A stretch of DNA of 64,000 nt, from contig NZ_VCIX01000082.1 of assembly GCF_006345825.1 (NCBI RefSeq), positions 1 through 64,000 of the forward strand. The letters are read 5' to 3'. Position numbers and translations under genes: made by a program. Origin of the DNA: Paenibacillus paridis (GTDB lineage Bacteria; Bacillota; Bacilli; Paenibacillales; Paenibacillaceae). The notes beneath the pieces are model-generated. The model was given only the letters and a program-made list of their open reading frames with translations. It did no database searches and was not told where the DNA came from. Positions within the stretch are counted from its first letter, which is position 1. Every line of letters begins with the position of its first letter. Positions 19,335 to 28,919 of this stretch are shown here, piece after piece.

Positions 19335-21174
19335 GCCGTGCACCTGCTCTCTCACACTCATATGGAAACCGTAACGTTATTTGCGTACCAACGCCTGTTT
19401 CACTTTCGATGATCGTTTTGACATAATCGCCATGTACGAGGCGCAGTCTCTGAAACACATTTTTGACGCCAATACCTGAGAAGCTCTTGCTTTCGCCATC
19501 CTGCGGATCGCGTAAATCCTCGCTTTTCGCTTGAAGCTCCTTCAGCTTATCCTCGCCCATTCCGATGCCGTTATCTCGCACCACAATTTGCAGCAGCGCC
19601 CGCCCATTCACGTACTCTTTATTCGCATCAATAAAGATTTCGCCGTCAAATTGCTCGAAGCCGTGTATAATGGCGTTCTCAATCAACGGCTGAATCATGA
19701 AGCGCGGAACTAATGCTTGCTCGCAGCCAGCCTCGAAGCTATACGATACTCTGACCTGATTCGCATGCCGGAAATTCATCAACTTCACATAATGGAGCAC
19801 GGTGTCTACTTCTTCCTGAAGCGGAATAAATTCATTATCCCGATTGATCGTCATCCGCAGGAGAGAGGAAAGCGACTTAATTAATTCAGCATTTTCCTTA
19901 TCGCCTTGAACTAATATATTGAGCCGGATTGAATTGAGCAGATTGAACATAAAATGCGGATTAATTTGCGCTTGCAGCATTTCAAGCTCAGCTTTGCGCT
20001 GTTTCGTTTGCTCGATTGTAATTTGCTCAATCATCTCTTGGATACGGTCCAGCATATAATCGATTGTTTTCGCTAAATGACCTACTTCATTATGACCGCG
20101 TATACCATTTCGCTCATCCAGCTGCCCACGCCCGATCTTCGTAACGAACACGCTTAAATCACGGATCGGCTTCGTCAACGCTGATATTCGTATCGTCAAC
20201 AGAATGAAGAATAAGGAGAAAAACAAGGCTTGCACGATAAAGCTCACGAACAAGACCTGTCTGTTTTTATCGATGGCCGCAGACAAGGGAATGATGCTCA
20301 CCACTCGCCAGTCATTGCTGTCTAGCTTTTGCTCGACATAAATATATTTTTTGCTTTCGATTTCGATGGTTCTGCTCATGCCCTCTTGTTTCCACCACAG
20401 CAGCTTCTCCCCGATTCGGGAGGGATCCGCTTGTGAGATGACAACTCCATTAGAATCCAACAAGAACATTTCTTGATTTTCATTGGTCGTTAGATAGGGA
20501 CGAACCAAACGTTCATTTATATTCACGATCATATAGCCAATAGGGACACTTGCCGTCTTCTTGATCGGTCTTCCCATCGTAACGAAATTAGTCGTCGTCT
20601 TTCCCGTAATCATTTGCTCGCCAAGCCAATAGGAAGAAAAGATCGGCAGTTCATTCAAGTGATGGAACCATTCCTTGCCATACCATAATTTCGGATTCAA
20701 ATCGCTATGCGCATAGTTTGTATAAAAGGGGTCTTTCACCCCTAAAATCGTAACCTGAAAATCGTTTTGCTGAATAAAAAGATCGTCCAAAATTCGAGAT
20801 AACTTGCTGAAATTGACGGCAAATTCCCGTTTCTGCTCCTGCAGAATCAAATCAGCTTTATTAACCATTAACATCTGGCGTATTTCGGAGTTCATCAGCA
20901 CAAAATTGGATAAACCTAATGTCTGCTCGAATATGCTGTTGATTTCCGATTGCGCAACCTTGAGCGAATCCTCGGCATTCAAGACCACTTTGTCTAAAAT
21001 GATATCCTTCGTTACATAGTTCGTGACAAGGTAAATGACAGCGAGCGGAATAACAAAACAAATCAATGCTGACCATACTAATTTCATCCGTAATGAATCT
21101 TGTCGAATTAACACAAGCGCAGGCCTCATATCTGAATAGAATAGGGACAGAAATTGATGCTCGTTCTGTCCCAC
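19309..21174 (-). CDS. YesM-type membrane sensor histidine kinase
   Basis: About 621 residues from a GTG start. Two membrane segments (about 34-54 and 307-328) flank an extracellular Cache-like sensor. A HAMP linker (about 330-385) leads to the His_kinase domain with phospho-acceptor His in QAQINPHFMFNLLNSIRL (residue about 407), then an ATPase domain with FMIQPLIENAIIHG (N box, about 493-506), DNGIGMG and FSGIGVKNVFQRL. The start is uncertain; AAAGGG lies about 12 nt before the GTG. Kinases of this type sit in sugar operons and usually sense an extracellular oligosaccharide, often through the binding protein, encoded here 50 nt upstream. Confidence 0.9.
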   Translation of the reverse strand: MGQNEHQFLSLFYSDMRPALVLIRQDSLRMKLVWSALICFVIPLAVIYLVTNYVTKDIILDKVVLNAEDSLKVAQSEINSIFEQTLGLSNFVLMNSEIRQMLMVNKADLILQEQKREFAVNFSKLSRILDDLFIQQNDFQVTILGVKDPFYTNYAHSDLNPKLWYGKEWFHHLNELPIFSSYWLGEQMITGKTTTNFVTMGRPIKKTASVPIGYMIVNINERLVRPYLTTNENQEMFLLDSNGVVISQADPSRIGEKLLWWKQEGMSRTIEIESKKYIYVEQKLDSNDWRVVSIIPLSAAIDKNRQVLFVSFIVQALFFSLFFILLTIRISALTKPIRDLSVFVTKIGRGQLDERNGIRGHNEVGHLAKTIDYMLDRIQEMIEQITIEQTKQRKAELEMLQAQINPHFMFNLLNSIRLNILVQGDKENAELIKSLSSLLRMTINRDNEFIPLQEEVDTVLHYVKLMNFRHANQVRVSYSFEAGCEQALVPRFMIQPLIENAIIHGFEQFDGEIFIDANKEYVNGRALLQIVVRDNGIGMGEDKLKELQAKSEDLRDPQDGESKSFSGIGVKNVFQRLRLVHGDYVKTIIESETGVGTQITLRFPYECERAGARHVDGNSSG

Positions 21175-21224
21175 AACATTGTAAGCCCTTTAATACGAAA
21201 GATCAATTTCCAAGCGGCGCATCA

Positions 21225-22583
21225 TTAGTTTCCGTTATTCTTAACAACCTCGGCAATATTTTTGTCAATATTAGCAATCGTAGTATCCACGTCCTGCTTG
21301 CCTAAAATATACAATTCCGCTTCCGGAATAACCGTATTTTTAGCTTCATCCGCATATTTGGCAGGTACCGGCGCATTTCCAGGAACCGTAGTGCTCATCG
21401 TGTATTTCAATGACTCTACATCGATTTTCGAAGGATCTTTGGCTGCTGCCACAATGGTATCGATCAGCTTGCTGGAATCGGATTTTGCCCAGCCCGAGAA
21501 TACGCGGCCGCTGACGGCAAGCCCTTCCGAGGTATACCATCTTACAAAGGTATAGGCCGCTTCTTTATTTTTCGATTTTGCTGCTACCCCCATATAAGTC
21601 GGTTGTACGGGTGAATAATGCTTGCTCTCGCCTTCCAATTTCGGAAGCGGCGCGAATGCAGTCACGAAGTTGGCTGGAATAGCATCCGTTCCGCCGGACT
21701 CTGCAACCATCCAGTCGCCCATTGGCAGCATGGCTGCTAGACCGTTGAAATATTGGTTGCGGTAAGCAAGCTTTTGCGAAATAATATCCTCGTACATATT
21801 CGCGCTCTTGTCTTCGTACATCATTTTTTTCATCATTTCCAGGTTGGCTTTAAGCACAGGATCAGTCGCATTGGATGTGCCATCCGCTTTCAGGAACGTG
21901 TTCTCCGAAGGCTTGCTCATCATTTGCAGCTGGAAGTAATCCGGCCAGTTATGCAAATAAGCTCCGTAACGCTTCGTTGTTCCTTCGCCCTTCGTTAGTT
22001 TTTGCGCATATTCCATAAACTCATTCCAAGTCCAATCCGTTGGGACAGGCAGGCCCGCCTCGTCTAACATTTCTTTATTCAACAGCACGAACCAACGCTG
22101 CATCGAAGAAGGCAGGGCGTAAATTTTATCGTTTACCTTCGTATCGACAAGATATTCGTCTTCGTATTTATAGCCGTCCTTTGCGATGTAGCCATCCAAA
22201 GGTTCAAGCAATCCAATATCGGCACGCTGCGAATAGTTCGTGTAAGGCAGCTCGATAATATCTAGCTGGTCATTGGATGCAGCCATGAGATCCAGCTTTT
22301 GCATGGAAGCAATCGAATCGCCTTTCTCATTCAGCAGGTCGAGCTCTACCTTAATATTCGGATGTTTGGCTTCAAAAGCCGCAATAACCTCCGTCCACTT
22401 TGCTTTGCCGTCTGTTTGCCACGTGCTTAGCTTCAGGGTCACTTGCTCGGCGACTGGCTCTTTTGGAGCATTCGTTGCGTTTGACGGGCTGTTCGTGCTT
22501 GCACTCCCGCCATCATTGCCCCCGGAGCATGCTGATGCAAATACAGCCAATCCCAATAACATCATCGATAATCTCTTTTTCAT
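21225..22583 (-). CDS. Sugar ABC transporter substrate-binding lipoprotein (first operon)
   Basis: A family 1 extracellular solute-binding lipoprotein of 452 residues. The signal peptide ends in a lipobox (LAVFASAC) with the modified Cys at about residue 20, followed by a low-complexity Ser/Asn/Thr linker. The mature part has the family layout (VTLKLSTWQTDGKAKWTEVI, FEAKHPNIKVELDLL). GAGGAGGG 6 nt upstream of the ATG at 22583 fixes the start over the longer frame. It captures oligosaccharide for the two upstream-encoded permeases; no ATPase gene is present, so a shared MsmX-like ATPase is expected, as is common in Bacillales. A gap of 121 bp separates it from the permease gene. Confidence 0.92.
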   Translation of the reverse strand: MKKRLSMMLLGLAVFASACSGGNDGGSASTNSPSNATNAPKEPVAEQVTLKLSTWQTDGKAKWTEVIAAFEAKHPNIKVELDLLNEKGDSIASMQKLDLMAASNDQLDIIELPYTNYSQRADIGLLEPLDGYIAKDGYKYEDEYLVDTKVNDKIYALPSSMQRWFVLLNKEMLDEAGLPVPTDWTWNEFMEYAQKLTKGEGTTKRYGAYLHNWPDYFQLQMMSKPSENTFLKADGTSNATDPVLKANLEMMKKMMYEDKSANMYEDIISQKLAYRNQYFNGLAAMLPMGDWMVAESGGTDAIPANFVTAFAPLPKLEGESKHYSPVQPTYMGVAAKSKNKEAAYTFVRWYTSEGLAVSGRVFSGWAKSDSSKLIDTIVAAAKDPSKIDVESLKYTMSTTVPGNAPVPAKYADEAKNTVIPEAELYILGKQDVDTTIANIDKNIAEVVKNNGN

Positions 22584-22704
22584 CGTAACCCTCCTCATAT
22601 TGATAACGCGGTTCATCTTGAAAACGTCTACAAACAAATCCTACCACGTTCATTTTTGGTCCGAAGTTCTCAAATTTTACTGAAGAGAAACTATTTTGAC
22701 TTTG

Positions 22705-23529
22705 TTAGCCTTTTACCCCGCCTAAAGAGATGCCTTCAATCACTTGCTTCTGGCCAATCGCAAAAATAATGAGCAAAGGAACGATCGCTGATACGGCGCC
22801 GGCCATCATCAGGGAGTAAATGTCACCATATTGGTCACCGAAAAGCCTGATCCCCAGCTGAATCGTAAATAGATCCTTTGACTTCAAAAAGATAAGCGGG
22901 TACTGGTAATCATTCCATGTCCAAATAAATCGCAGGATCGCGTAGGTGGCCAGGCCCGGACGAATAAGCGGAAGCGCAATTTGAAAAAAGGAGCGGAAAT
23001 GGCCTGCGCCATCCATCCGGGCCGATTCCATAAATTCATTGTTTACGCCCATAAAAAACTGCCTAAGCATAAATGCGCCAATAATACTAAAGCTGTTAAT
23101 AAGGATAAGTCCGATATGCGTATCAATTAGGTTTAACCAATTAAACAATAAAAATTGCGGTACCAGCGATGCTTGAGGAGGTACCATGTATAAGGCAAGC
23201 ACGAGCAGAAACATCGTATCTCTTCCGCGGAATCTTAGTTTGGAAAAACCGAACGCTGCCAGCGCACATACGAATACATTGATCAAGGTGGTCGTTAACG
23301 TAATATAGATCGAGTTCGTGTAATACCGGAGAAAGCCTCCCGTCCACACCTGCTTGTAATTCTCAATTAAATGCCACTTCGTTGGAATCCATTCAATGGG
23401 AAAATTAAATACATCTGCTTCCGGCTTGAATGAAGTGGTCAGCATCCATAAGAAGGGAAGCAGCGACAGCATGCCGAAAGCTGCCATAATGACCGTCCAT
23501 ACGATTTTGGATACATTTATATGTTTCAT
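22705..23529 (-). CDS. Carbohydrate ABC transporter permease, MalG type
   Basis: A 274-residue inner-membrane permease with six predicted membrane helices. The EAA loop that contacts the ATPase is SARMDGAGHFRSFFQIALPL (about 180-199). The N-terminal FLWMLTTSFKPEADVF phrase is typical of MalG/LacG proteins. The ATG at 23529 is chosen because GGAGG lies 8 nt upstream. It is 21 nt downstream of the MalF-type partner, and together they form the channel of the importer. Confidence 0.93.
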   Translation of the reverse strand: MKHINVSKIVWTVIMAAFGMLSLLPFLWMLTTSFKPEADVFNFPIEWIPTKWHLIENYKQVWTGGFLRYYTNSIYITLTTTLINVFVCALAAFGFSKLRFRGRDTMFLLVLALYMVPPQASLVPQFLLFNWLNLIDTHIGLILINSFSIIGAFMLRQFFMGVNNEFMESARMDGAGHFRSFFQIALPLIRPGLATYAILRFIWTWNDYQYPLIFLKSKDLFTIQLGIRLFGDQYGDIYSLMMAGAVSAIVPLLIIFAIGQKQVIEGISLGGVKG

Positions 23530-23550
23530 CGCCAATTCCTCCTTTCTGAA

Positions 23551-24459
23551 TTAATAGTTCACCCATTTTTTTTGTGCGAGCATTTGCATGCCCGTAATTG
23601 CAAGGCAAATGATGAAGAGAACAAGAGCCATACTGGATGCGTAGCCTGTTTTCAATTGATTGAATGCCGTGTCGTACAATTCATACACGATGACCGTTGT
23701 CGAATTGGCGGGTCCTCCTTGGGTTAGCACCTGAATCAAATCGAAAATTTTGAACGTGCCGATAATGCCGGTTACGAGCAGGAAAAACGTAGTCGGCGAT
23801 ATGCAGGGCACTGTGATTTTGCGGAATTTGGTCCACGTATTCGCGCCGTCAATATCAGCCGCTTCATACAGATCCTTCGGAATGCCCTGCAAGCCAGCAA
23901 TGAAAATAATAATGTTGTAGCCTAGCAGAATCCAGATTTGAATCATCATCAATGAAGGCATAGCGTAGTCGATATCAGCCAGCCATTTGGGTGGATTCTC
24001 GATTCCAAGCGAGATTAAGAAATTGTTTACCGGCCCATGCGAAGGGTGAAAGAGCACTTGCCAGACCATCGCTATAGCCACAACGCTTGAAATGTACGGC
24101 AAAAAGTAAACCACTTTAAACATATCCTTCAAGTACACATGCTTATCAATGATGATCGCCAGCACTAAGGCCAGTACAATCGTAATGGGCACCGTAATAA
24201 TGAAGATCAGATTGTTGACTAAGCTTTTCATAAACACAGAGTCATGAAATAGCCGGTCGAAATTATCTAGTCCTACAAATTTTATAGCATCAATGCCAGC
24301 AACAAAATTCCAGCTCGTAAAGCTAAGCAGCAGTGATCCTAACACGGGTATCAAAGTAAGCACAACGAGCCCGATCATTAAAGGAGCAACGAATAAATAG
24401 CCTGCTATTTGCTCTCTTGCCCCCATGCTGAGCTGGACTGAATTTTTTTTCTGTTTCAT
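23551..24459 (-). CDS. Carbohydrate ABC transporter permease, MalF type
   Basis: A 302-residue MalF/UgpA-type permease with six membrane helices (first about residues 20-45). The EAA loop is EAADIDGANTWTKFRKITVP (about 212-231). The start at 24459 follows GGAGGAGG by 6 nt; the in-frame ATG at 24495 has no such site. It is the first gene of the operon that runs through the second permease, binding protein, kinase, regulator, DUF2264 and GH88 genes to the terminator at 14.68 kb. Confidence 0.93.
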   Translation of the reverse strand: MKQKKNSVQLSMGAREQIAGYLFVAPLMIGLVVLTLIPVLGSLLLSFTSWNFVAGIDAIKFVGLDNFDRLFHDSVFMKSLVNNLIFIITVPITIVLALVLAIIIDKHVYLKDMFKVVYFLPYISSVVAIAMVWQVLFHPSHGPVNNFLISLGIENPPKWLADIDYAMPSLMMIQIWILLGYNIIIFIAGLQGIPKDLYEAADIDGANTWTKFRKITVPCISPTTFFLLVTGIIGTFKIFDLIQVLTQGGPANSTTVIVYELYDTAFNQLKTGYASSMALVLFIICLAITGMQMLAQKKWVNY

Positions 24460-24582
24460 GTAGCTCCTCCTCCAAACTTTCTTGATATGCTTCATTTTAG
24501 AAAAAAAAGAGGAGGCTCATAAGAATTAGATCCTTGTATTTTGGAACATATTTTACTTTTTTATTTTTTTAGCGCACAAAAA

Positions 24583-24605
24583 AAGACTGCCGCAGCGGCA
24601 GTCTT
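24583..24605 (-). terminator. Terminator of the chemoreceptor gene
   Basis: Stem AAGACTGCC / GGCAGTCTT with a 5-nt loop; on the minus strand it is followed by seven T. It lies 10 nt after the chemoreceptor stop and separates that gene from the ABC operon. Confidence 0.88.
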
Positions 24606-24614
24606 CCGTTCCCG

Positions 24615-26372
24615 TTATACATTTACTTGTGAAATCGCCTGCCTCATGTCCTTCGTGTTGGCGCTCAATATGACCGACGCCTCATATACCTGCTTCATCA
24701 CAGCTAACTGGCGAGAGGTAAGCTCTTGAATTTGCTCGGTCTGATCAGAGACACCGCTTGCGATGTCTGCAATTGCGCTTACCGTTGCCGCAACCTCCTC
24801 GGATCCGGCAGTCAACTGCTCCGTTGCTGCGGAAACCTCCATGATCTGGTCACTGACCAAGCGGAAGGATTGAACAGCATTCAAGAAGGATTCCGCAGCC
24901 TCACCGGACAGCGATACGCCTTCACTAATTTCCTTCGAGGCTTTTTCCATTTCGTCGCCGATTCTCCCCGACTCTGCCTCAATATTGCTAAGCAACGATG
25001 AAATTTGCTCCACCGAGGAGGCGGAGGCCTCTGCCAGCTTGCGGACCTCTTTGGCAACGACCATAAAGCCTGATCCATGCTCGCCCGCTCTTGCCGCTTC
25101 AATAGAAGCATTCAGCGCAAGAAGCTTTGTCTGATCCGCAAATTCGCGAACGGAGCCGATCACCTGACCAATTTCTCCCGTGTAGCCTTTCAGCTCCCTA
25201 GCAATCTCGAGCGTCTGCTCCGTGGAGGCAGCAATGCTCTTCACTTGGTCATACAACTGCTTCATGGAAGCCTCTCCGGACTGAGCGACCTCAAGCGATT
25301 GCAACGCGGCACTCGACACTGTAGCCGAAGACTCGGCAATCCTTACGATGCCAAGTGCAATTTCCTCCATGGCCTGTGCACTATCGTCCGCGCTTTTTTT
25401 CTGGGCATGGGCACCCTCATAAATATGCTGTACCGAACCATTCACCGTTTCGCCCATTTGCAGCATTTGGTCCGCGTGGCTAGCAAAGGATTGCGAGGAA
25501 GTCACCAGCTGCTCCGACGTTTTCTCCACATTCACAACCACGCCCCGTACCCGCTCGCCGAGATGCTCTGACATCGTAAGCATCGCTTTGTATACCGTAC
25601 CGATTTCATCGATCGACCTGACAGGCCTAGCATGCAAAATCGCTTTCGCTTCCGCAAGGTCGCCGACCGCCATTTTCTCTGCGCTGGCCTTAACCGTCTG
25701 CAAGGGCTGCAAGGAACGTTTGACAAACCAGACGATTGCTCCAATTAATACGATCGTAACCACGAGCATCAGAATATAAAGAGGGATGCTCTCCCATATA
25801 ACATCTGAGGCCAGCTGCTGAAAGACAGCTGCATCTGTGTCGATCCCTAGCGCGCCAACAACCGCCCCGCTGGCATCCTTCATAGGTACATATGCAGATA
25901 AGTAGGAACCATAGACGGGATTAACAATAAGCGGAGAGCTTGCGGTTTTGCCCTCATATATATTTTCAACTGCCGCGTTCGGCATATCCGTTACTTCATT
26001 AATGGGTGAAGCAGATGCATCATCCTTGGACAATCCATCGATCATAATGCGAGGCACACGGTCCTCATCCAGACGAACAAAATAAACATAGCGGGCGCCA
26101 ATTTGCGTTCGAAACTGGTCAAGCTCCCCGCGGAGAGACCAATACAGCTCCGTCTCCTGTGGCTGCTTCAGAAATTCGGCGAACCGGTCTGTCTGCAGCG
26201 TCGCCGCATAACTTTCTGCGATCCGGATGTTGTAGCTGTTGATTGCCTCTTCAACGGCTGATTTGGTTTGCGCTACTTGGGTGGCGACATAGCCGCCAGC
26301 AATCAAAATCATAACTAGCGTCATAGCGCATAAAATACGGACGATCAGGTGCTTTCTTAATAAAGTAACCAT
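24615..26372 (-). CDS. Methyl-accepting chemotaxis protein
   Basis: A 585-residue chemoreceptor. Membrane helix 1 (about 10-30), an extracellular Cache-type sensor (about 35-190, with [16 protein letters not shown] near its end), membrane helix 2 (about 192-214), a HAMP domain, then the signalling coiled coil whose tip is [20 protein letters not shown] followed by [11 protein letters not shown]. The C-terminus lacks a CheR/CheB tether pentapeptide. It lies upstream of the sugar-uptake operon, separated by its own terminator, so it may steer cells to the same substrates, but this is not shown. Confidence 0.93.
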   Translation of the reverse strand: MVTLLRKHLIVRILCAMTLVMILIAGGYVATQVAQTKSAVEEAINSYNIRIAESYAATLQTDRFAEFLKQPQETELYWSLRGELDQFRTQIGARYVYFVRLDEDRVPRIMIDGLSKDDASASPINEVTDMPNAAVENIYEGKTASSPLIVNPVYGSYLSAYVPMKDASGAVVGALGIDTDAAVFQQLASDVIWESIPLYILMLVVTIVLIGAIVWFVKRSLQPLQTVKASAEKMAVGDLAEAKAILHARPVRSIDEIGTVYKAMLTMSEHLGERVRGVVVNVEKTSEQLVTSSQSFASHADQMLQMGETVNGSVQHIYEGAHAQKKSADDSAQAMEEIALGIVRIAESSATVSSAALQSLEVAQSGEASMKQLYDQVKSIAASTEQTLEIARELKGYTGEIGQVIGSVREFADQTKLLALNASIEAARAGEHGSGFMVVAKEVRKLAEASASSVEQISSLLSNIEAESGRIGDEMEKASKEISEGVSLSGEAAESFLNAVQSFRLVSDQIMEVSAATEQLTAGSEEVAATVSAIADIASGVSDQTEQIQELTSRQLAVMKQVYEASVILSANTKDMRQAISQVNV

Positions 26373-26584
26373 TTGCCGTGTTCTCCTCTACGCCTTACCA
26401 ATCGAGCCGCCTCTCTTGGGTACCTCAGGCTGATGATTTTTATGTAACCATATTGTTCATCATACCATCGTTTGTCGATTTTTGGTGAGTTTTCCCCGTC
26501 TTTTCTACATTAAAGTTAGTGCTCTGGACATGCATCTTCAACTCCAGCTTCCTCATACTTGCTAATGCGCGACGATTTGTTTTT

Positions 26585-27400
26585 TCAAACGCCCCGATTG
26601 AATTCCATCCATTTCACCGCGTAATCGACTAGTTCCTTAACGGGCATGAGCTTGGCGTCCGCAGCGCCTACTTTTCCGTTGCGGACAAGCCCAGTCTCCC
26701 GTTCAAAAGCTTCACCCAGCGCATTAAAGTCATCCGATTCAAATTCTATATCCTCAAATTCAACCCATTGCCTTTCGCCATTTACGAGAAACGGCGCTCC
26801 ATTTTTCGTTTCCTGTTTCCCTTTATAGCTCGCGCGATATTCAGCCAAGTGCAGCGTCGTATTGCGGTTGTAACCCACGCCTAGAAGAAGAATGGATCCT
26901 TCTGCTTCGTAAAGCCGGGCGAGCGGGGTACATTCGCCTAAGCTATAGCCGAGGCTATGCTCAGCTGTAAGGCTATGCTTATTAGCCCCCCAAGCAGCAA
27001 ATGAAACTTGGGGATGATTGCTCCGTACGACCCCGTTTTGTTTTCTGAAGGCTTCATTTATTGCCCCCATGCCGTAACAAGGAGTAAGGTCGGCAGCAAA
27101 TGCAGGCATCGTATCTCGAATAGGCTGCCACCACGCTTCCTTAACGGGAGGTCTGCGCCAATGGGCAGGATCGGAAAGATCATTCGTATGTGTGGGCATG
27201 ATAAGTGTCCCCTCACGGCCCAAGCGCTCCTCCACCGCTAGGATGACAGCGACCGCACCTCCCGATACGAATCCTCCGAGCGCCTTCATAGAGGAGTGCA
27301 TCATAACTGTCATCCCCGGCTGCACGCCTAAACTTGCTATATCCGCTTTCAACGTTTCGGTTGTCATGAACAAACCTTGTATTTCTTGCATCTCTTCCAT
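26585..27400 (-). CDS. AAC(3)-family aminoglycoside N-acetyltransferase-like protein
   Basis: A 271-residue member of the antibiotic N-acetyltransferase (AAC(3)/YokD) family. Landmarks are VMMHSSMKALGGFVSGGA (about 33-50; CoA-binding start), GTLIMPTHTNDLSDPAHW (about 65-82), a conserved His-Pro in SNHPQVSFAAWG and LGVGYNRNTTLHLAE. The family acetylates the 3-amino group of 2-deoxystreptamine drugs, but chromosomal Bacillales members often act on unknown amines, so resistance should not be assumed. Two ATG codons are possible; 27400 follows GAAGGTG. Divergent from the ParB-like gene. Confidence 0.85.
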   Translation of the reverse strand: MEEMQEIQGLFMTTETLKADIASLGVQPGMTVMMHSSMKALGGFVSGGAVAVILAVEERLGREGTLIMPTHTNDLSDPAHWRRPPVKEAWWQPIRDTMPAFAADLTPCYGMGAINEAFRKQNGVVRSNHPQVSFAAWGANKHSLTAEHSLGYSLGECTPLARLYEAEGSILLLGVGYNRNTTLHLAEYRASYKGKQETKNGAPFLVNGERQWVEFEDIEFESDDFNALGEAFERETGLVRNGKVGAADAKLMPVKELVDYAVKWMEFNRGV

Positions 27401-27752
27401 AATAATCACACCTTCAAATTTGTAATCTTCTAAGGAACAGGTCATCAGTAGCTTATCCAGCTATGCCACTTGAGCTATCCGTCAAACGAAATGCCCGTTT
27501 TCATTATAAGTTTTTTCCTGTTTAATGTCCCACTCCTACTCACAGGCAAAAGAACATGTTGATGTAAGATGGTCTTTGCTTACGAGCGCCATAGCAGGAA
27601 CCGATCCGGTCTGCCTATCACAACGCTATTCATTGCATGCTCTCGGCTTCAAAGGATGTTCTAGCGTTTCCTCATTTACGCCCTTGCGATATAATAGAAT
27701 AAGCCACCATCGAACGTTGAAAACAAACCACACACCGCTACACGCCAAGACC
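27401..27752. other. Non-coding spacer between aac(3)-like and parB-like genes
   Basis: About 350 bp without a convincing gene. Near 27430-27500 the minus strand reads GGATAGCTCAAGTGGCATAG, reminiscent of a tRNA D-arm, but no complete cloverleaf follows. A -10-like TATAAT is at 27690-27695, with no good -35, and would transcribe the ParB-like gene with a leader of about 160 nt. An open frame of 112 codons from 27525 runs through the palindromic repeats and is judged not to be a gene. Confidence 0.4.
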
Positions 27753-27848
27753 GTTTTGTTTCACAAAACTAAGCTGATGCTTACGAAGCAAGTTTTGTTT
27801 CACAAAACTAAGCCGATGCTTACGAAGCGAGTTTTGTTTCACAAAACT
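27753..27848. repeat. Three 39-bp palindromic repeats upstream of parB-like gene
   Basis: GTTTTGTTTCACAAAACT occurs exactly three times, starting at 27753, 27792 and 27831, with a constant 39-bp period. Each copy is a palindrome (GTTTTG / CAAAAC around TTTCA). Between copies lies a second palindrome, TGCTTACGAAGCA (27778-27790, one base changed in the next copy). The third copy ends 2 nt before the AAGGAG ribosome binding site. The 8-mer TGTTTCAC equals one half of the bacterial parS site, but the other half is missing. The repeats may be operators or, in RNA, hairpins controlling the gene. Confidence 0.8.
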
Positions 27849-27863
27849 TTAAGGAGAGTTTAA

Positions 27864-28919
27864 ATGGACATTATTGAAATTGTTACGGATTTGATTGATG
27901 AGGATACGGATCAGCCTCGGTACCAGTTTGACGAGGAAGCGCTGCAGGAATTAATGAAGAGCATCGATGAAATTGGCCTGCTCTCGCCTATTAAAGTAAG
28001 AACGACAGCAAATGGACGCTATAAAATCATATATGGCAACCGACGTTACAAAGCGAGTAAAATGCTTGGCCGTCCGACGATTCCGTGTATCGTCTCAACG
28101 GTTACTGACGAAATGGAAATCTATTTGGAGCAAATTGCCGAAAATTTGACACGCGAAGGCTTTTCGCCGATTGAAGAAGCTGAGGCGTTCAATAAGCTGC
28201 TGAATGATCCGAAGTTTCGCAGCTCGACCAAATTTTTATCCGCTAAGCTAGGTAAGCCGGAATCGTATATTAAAAACAAATGCGAGCTGCTCAAATTCAG
28301 CAATGCGGTAAAAAGGCTGATCGTCGGCGGCACGGAGATTAAGAAGGATAAGCTGACCGAGGATCAATTGCTGCCTTTGAAGGATTTGCCGATGGAGCAC
28401 CGTGATCCTTTGGCGCTCATTGCTGCAAGAGATGAGCTTCCTGTCAGCGACGTAAAAAAGATCGCCAAACTATTTAAAGACAAAACCATATCGGACAGTA
28501 CGAAGGACAAGCTTCTATTCAAATCAGGCAGCGGCCTCATTGAAACCTGGTCCACCCATGAGCAGAACAAAGCGGAACGGGCCAAACCGCCAGCCGAGCC
28601 GAAAGCAGCGCCAGTCAAAGCAGATAAACAATCGAAACCAGAACCTGAAGCAGCACAAATCAGCCCACCCAAAAGTGCTTCAAACGCTACCTCGATTGAG
28701 CTTGCCATTCAGCAGCTGGCTGCAGCAATACCAGCTCACAGCTCCTTGTCGGCGGATGTGCTTGAATCGATTGGATCCATTCAAGCAAGCGGCCAAGTTC
28801 CTTTTATTCAAGGGGTTAACGAGCTAATTTCTCGTTTGGAGTCCCATTTGGCAGAATGTAAAACAATCCGCGAGCTTGCCAGCGCCAAGCTGCAAACCGT
28901 AGGCTCAACAGAATCATAA
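27864..28919 (+). CDS. Orphan ParB/Spo0J-family DNA-binding protein
   Basis: A 351-residue ParB-like protein. Residues 1-85 form the ParB N-terminal (CTPase-type) domain with box YGNRRYKASKML (57-68), where Asn-59 replaces the usual Glu of GERR; the second box is ENLTREGFSPIEEA (93-106), nearly canonical. A helix-turn-helix follows (SAKLGKPESYIKNKCELLKF, 126-145). Residues 235-275 are a Pro/Lys/Glu linker and 277-345 a helical tail. There is no ParA gene nearby, so it is unlikely to be a complete partition system. AAGGAG precedes the ATG. Three palindromic repeats lie upstream, and a terminator and a 1.7-kb tandem array lie downstream. Confidence 0.85.
   Translation: MDIIEIVTDLIDEDTDQPRYQFDEEALQELMKSIDEIGLLSPIKVRTTANGRYKIIYGNRRYKASKMLGRPTIPCIVSTVTDEMEIYLEQIAENLTREGFSPIEEAEAFNKLLNDPKFRSSTKFLSAKLGKPESYIKNKCELLKFSNAVKRLIVGGTEIKKDKLTEDQLLPLKDLPMEHRDPLALIAARDELPVSDVKKIAKLFKDKTISDSTKDKLLFKSGSGLIETWSTHEQNKAERAKPPAEPKAAPVKADKQSKPEPEAAQISPPKSASNATSIELAIQQLAAAIPAHSSLSADVLESIGSIQASGQVPFIQGVNELISRLESHLAECKTIRELASAKLQTVGSTES

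Noticed and set aside
26585..27400. Proof of aminoglycoside resistance or of horizontal transfer
   Set aside because: The family match is good, but there are no mobile elements near it and chromosomal AAC(3)-like proteins often have other roles.
27753..27848. Canonical parS sites
   Set aside because: Only the left half TGTTTCAC matches; the right half GTGAAACA is absent in all three copies.
27525..27863. Open frame of 112 codons ending at the ParB-like start
   Set aside because: Its C-terminal half is only translation of the 39-bp palindromic repeats, it has no good ribosome binding site, and the protein resembles nothing known.
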